This document shows, piece by piece, positions 62,507 through 64,000 of a stretch of 64,000 bases of DNA. Origin of the DNA: Brenneria corticis (GTDB lineage: Bacteria; Pseudomonadota; Gammaproteobacteria; Enterobacterales; Enterobacteriaceae); contig NZ_KZ819076.1 of NCBI RefSeq assembly GCF_003115855.1, forward strand, positions 124,001 through 188,000. The letters are read 5' to 3'. The position numbers and the translations under genes are program-made. Each line of letters opens with the position of its first letter. Within the stretch, counting starts at the first letter, position 1. The notes under the pieces were generated by a model. That model was not told the DNA's origin, did not search any database, and was given only the letters and a program-made list of their open reading frames with translations.

Positions 62507-64000
62507 ATGAATGAGCATTTACAGCAATACCATGTAGTACACCGGATACAGCAGCAGGTTGAACATTGTTCAGGTCGCATCGTGTTACGGGAATGGACGC
62601 CGGACGGCGAACGGCAGCTTAGCTGGGCTCAGGCGGGACAGCGCATTCGGCGAATCGCCAGCGCCCTGCTGGCGCAGGGGCTGGACGTGCAGGAGCGCGC
62701 GGCGATTTTCTCGCATAATTCGCTGAACTGGTCGCTGGTCGATCTGGCGATGCTGCACCTGCGGGCCGTCAGCGTGCCGATCTACGCCACCAACACCGCC
62801 GCGCAGGCGGCATTTATCATTAACGACGCCGATATCCGCACCATTTTTGTCGGCGGTCAGGCGCAGTTCGACGCCCTGCTGGCGCTGCGGGAAACCTGTC
62901 CGCAATTACGCAATATCATTGTGATGGACGACGACGTGGATTTACGCGGCTGCGATATTGCCGTAACGCTGCGCGAATTCGAAGCGCAGGCGGTGGACGC
63001 GTTCTGGCGCGATGAGCTGCAAAGGCGGATTGACGGCCGCGATCTCAACGATCTATTTACCCTGATTTATACCTCCGGCACCACCGGCGAACCCAAAGGG
63101 GTGATGCTGGACTACGCCAATATGGCGATGCAGCTCAAGCTGCACGACCGGCGTTTACACGTGACGGAGACGGATATTTCCCTGTGCTTTCTGCCGTTGT
63201 CGCACGTGTTCGAACGGGCCTGGAGCTTCTTTATCATGCACAGCGGCGCGCAAAACGTGTATCTCAGCGAAACCAATCTGGTGCGCGACGCCATGCAGGC
63301 GGTTAAACCGACCGTGATGTGCGCGGTGCCCCGCTTTTACGAAAAGGTGTACAGCGCGATTTATGAAAAAGTGGCGCAGGCGCCCTGGTATCGTCAGCGC
63401 TTATTCCACTGGGCCGTCGACCAGGGGCGGCGGGTCTTTCTGCTGCGGCGCGCCGGCAAACATCCCGGCGCGTGGCGTCGCCTTATGCATCGCTACGCCG
63501 ACCGTCTGGTACTGGGTAAATTACGCCAGCTATTGGGCGGGCAGGTCAGGTTTCTGCCCGCCGCCGGCGCGCGGCTGGACGACAACATTATTCTGTTTTT
63601 CCAGTCGATGGGGATCCGCATCGTCTACGGCTATGGCATGACGGAAACCTGCGCCACGGTCTCCTGCTGGGAAGAAGAGAACTTCCTCCTGGGGTCGATC
63701 GGCACGCCCTTGCCGGAAATTGAGGTGCGCATCGGCGCGGATAATGAAATTCAGGTGCGCGGCGCCACGGTGATGCGCGGTTATTTCCATCGTCCGCAGG
63801 ACACGGCGGACGCCTTTACGGCGGATGGCTGGCTGAAAACCGGCGATGCCGGCGAACTGGACGCGCAAGGCAATCTGTTTATTACCGAACGCCTGAAAGA
63901 TCTGATGAAAACCTCCGGCGGTAAATACATCGCTCCGCAGCACCTGGAAGGCACGCTGGGGCAGGATCGCTTTATCGAACAGGTGGCGGTGATCGCCGAT
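62507..64000 (+). CDS. Long-chain acyl-CoA synthetase (AMP-forming), 5' part
   Basis: An open frame from ATG 62507 runs 498 codons to the window edge without a stop. It encodes an ANL-family adenylate-forming ligase of the FadD15/long-chain acyl-CoA synthetase type. The ATP-binding P-loop LIYTSGTTGEPKGVML lies at about 187-202, LPLSHVFERAW near 228, the YGYGMTETCATVS motif near 371, GWLKTGDAGELD near 442 and ITERLKDLMKTSGGKYIAP near 458-476. It probably activates a fatty acid with CoA. The substrate range is unknown. About 100 C-terminal residues are missing. E. coli has leuO at this place. Confidence 0.85.
   Translation, partial: MNEHLQQYHVVHRIQQQVEHCSGRIVLREWTPDGERQLSWAQAGQRIRRIASALLAQGLDVQERAAIFSHNSLNWSLVDLAMLHLRAVSVPIYATNTAAQAAFIINDADIRTIFVGGQAQFDALLALRETCPQLRNIIVMDDDVDLRGCDIAVTLREFEAQAVDAFWRDELQRRIDGRDLNDLFTLIYTSGTTGEPKGVMLDYANMAMQLKLHDRRLHVTETDISLCFLPLSHVFERAWSFFIMHSGAQNVYLSETNLVRDAMQAVKPTVMCAVPRFYEKVYSAIYEKVAQAPWYRQRLFHWAVDQGRRVFLLRRAGKHPGAWRRLMHRYADRLVLGKLRQLLGGQVRFLPAAGARLDDNIILFFQSMGIRIVYGYGMTETCATVSCWEEENFLLGSIGTPLPEIEVRIGADNEIQVRGATVMRGYFHRPQDTADAFTADGWLKTGDAGELDAQGNLFITERLKDLMKTSGGKYIAPQHLEGTLGQDRFIEQVAVIAD

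Overview
The window is chromosomal DNA of a gamma-proteobacterium of the order Enterobacterales. Most proteins are near-identical in length and motif content to their Escherichia coli counterparts, and the order mog, satP, dnaK-dnaJ, rpsT, ribF-ileS-lspA-fkpB-ispH, dapB, carAB, folA, apaH-apaG-rsmA-pdxA-surA-lptD, djlA, rluA, rapA, polB, yabI, thiBPQ, sgrR-sgrS, leuABCD is the 0-2.5 minute region of E. coli with local substitutions. The GC-rich codon use, two ERIC elements and the accessory neighbours suggest a member of the Pectobacteriaceae (Brenneria, Dickeya, Pectobacterium or Lonsdalea) rather than E. coli itself. That placement is an inference and the genus cannot be fixed by eye.

Layout. 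1-3.6 kb: the 5' part of an unrecognised two-helix membrane protein (minus), mog, an MHS-type transporter and the acetate/succinate carrier satP. 3.6-7.3 kb: dnaK-dnaJ with a sigma-32 promoter. 7.3-14.8 kb: rpsT (minus, TTG start), then the tightly coupled ribF-ileS-lspA-fkpB-ispH group and dapB. 15-19.7 kb: carAB with two promoters and ARG boxes. 19.8-23.2 kb: an accessory stretch (SDR oxidoreductase, LysE-type exporter, yjjPB exporter, a GC-rich repeat and a long ERIC) where E. coli has caiF/fix/kef genes. 23.3-30.6 kb: folA, then the minus-strand group lptD-surA-pdxA-rsmA-apaG-apaH. 30.8-37.8 kb: djlA, rluA, rapA, polB. 38-50.8 kb: a second accessory block in place of araBAD-araC: a dCache diguanylate cyclase, a five-gene branched-chain-amino-acid-type ABC transporter, yabI, ivbL-ilvBN and adhE. 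51.7-57.2 kb: thiBPQ under a TPP riboswitch with an enlarged P3 arm, sgrR, and the divergent SgrS RNA encoding SgrT. 57.3-62.2 kb: leuLABCD with a CUA-rich leader and attenuator. 62.3-64 kb: a short ERIC and the start of an acyl-CoA ligase, where E. coli has leuO.

Functionally the window holds housekeeping genes (chaperones, tRNA charging, lipoprotein maturation, isoprenoids, pyrimidine/arginine precursor, folate, outer-membrane biogenesis) and branched-chain amino acid metabolism (HAAT-type uptake, acetolactate synthase I, leucine synthesis, both biosynthetic operons attenuated by leader peptides). It also holds short-chain carboxylate and fermentation functions (satP, yjjPB, adhE). No rRNA, tRNA, CRISPR array, prophage or insertion sequence is visible. 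I found no wholly new multi-gene system. The most distinctive signals are RNA elements: the enlarged TPP riboswitch, the diverged SgrS/SgrT, the nested structure between the transporter binding-protein and permease genes, and the ERIC element carrying a multi-hairpin insert.
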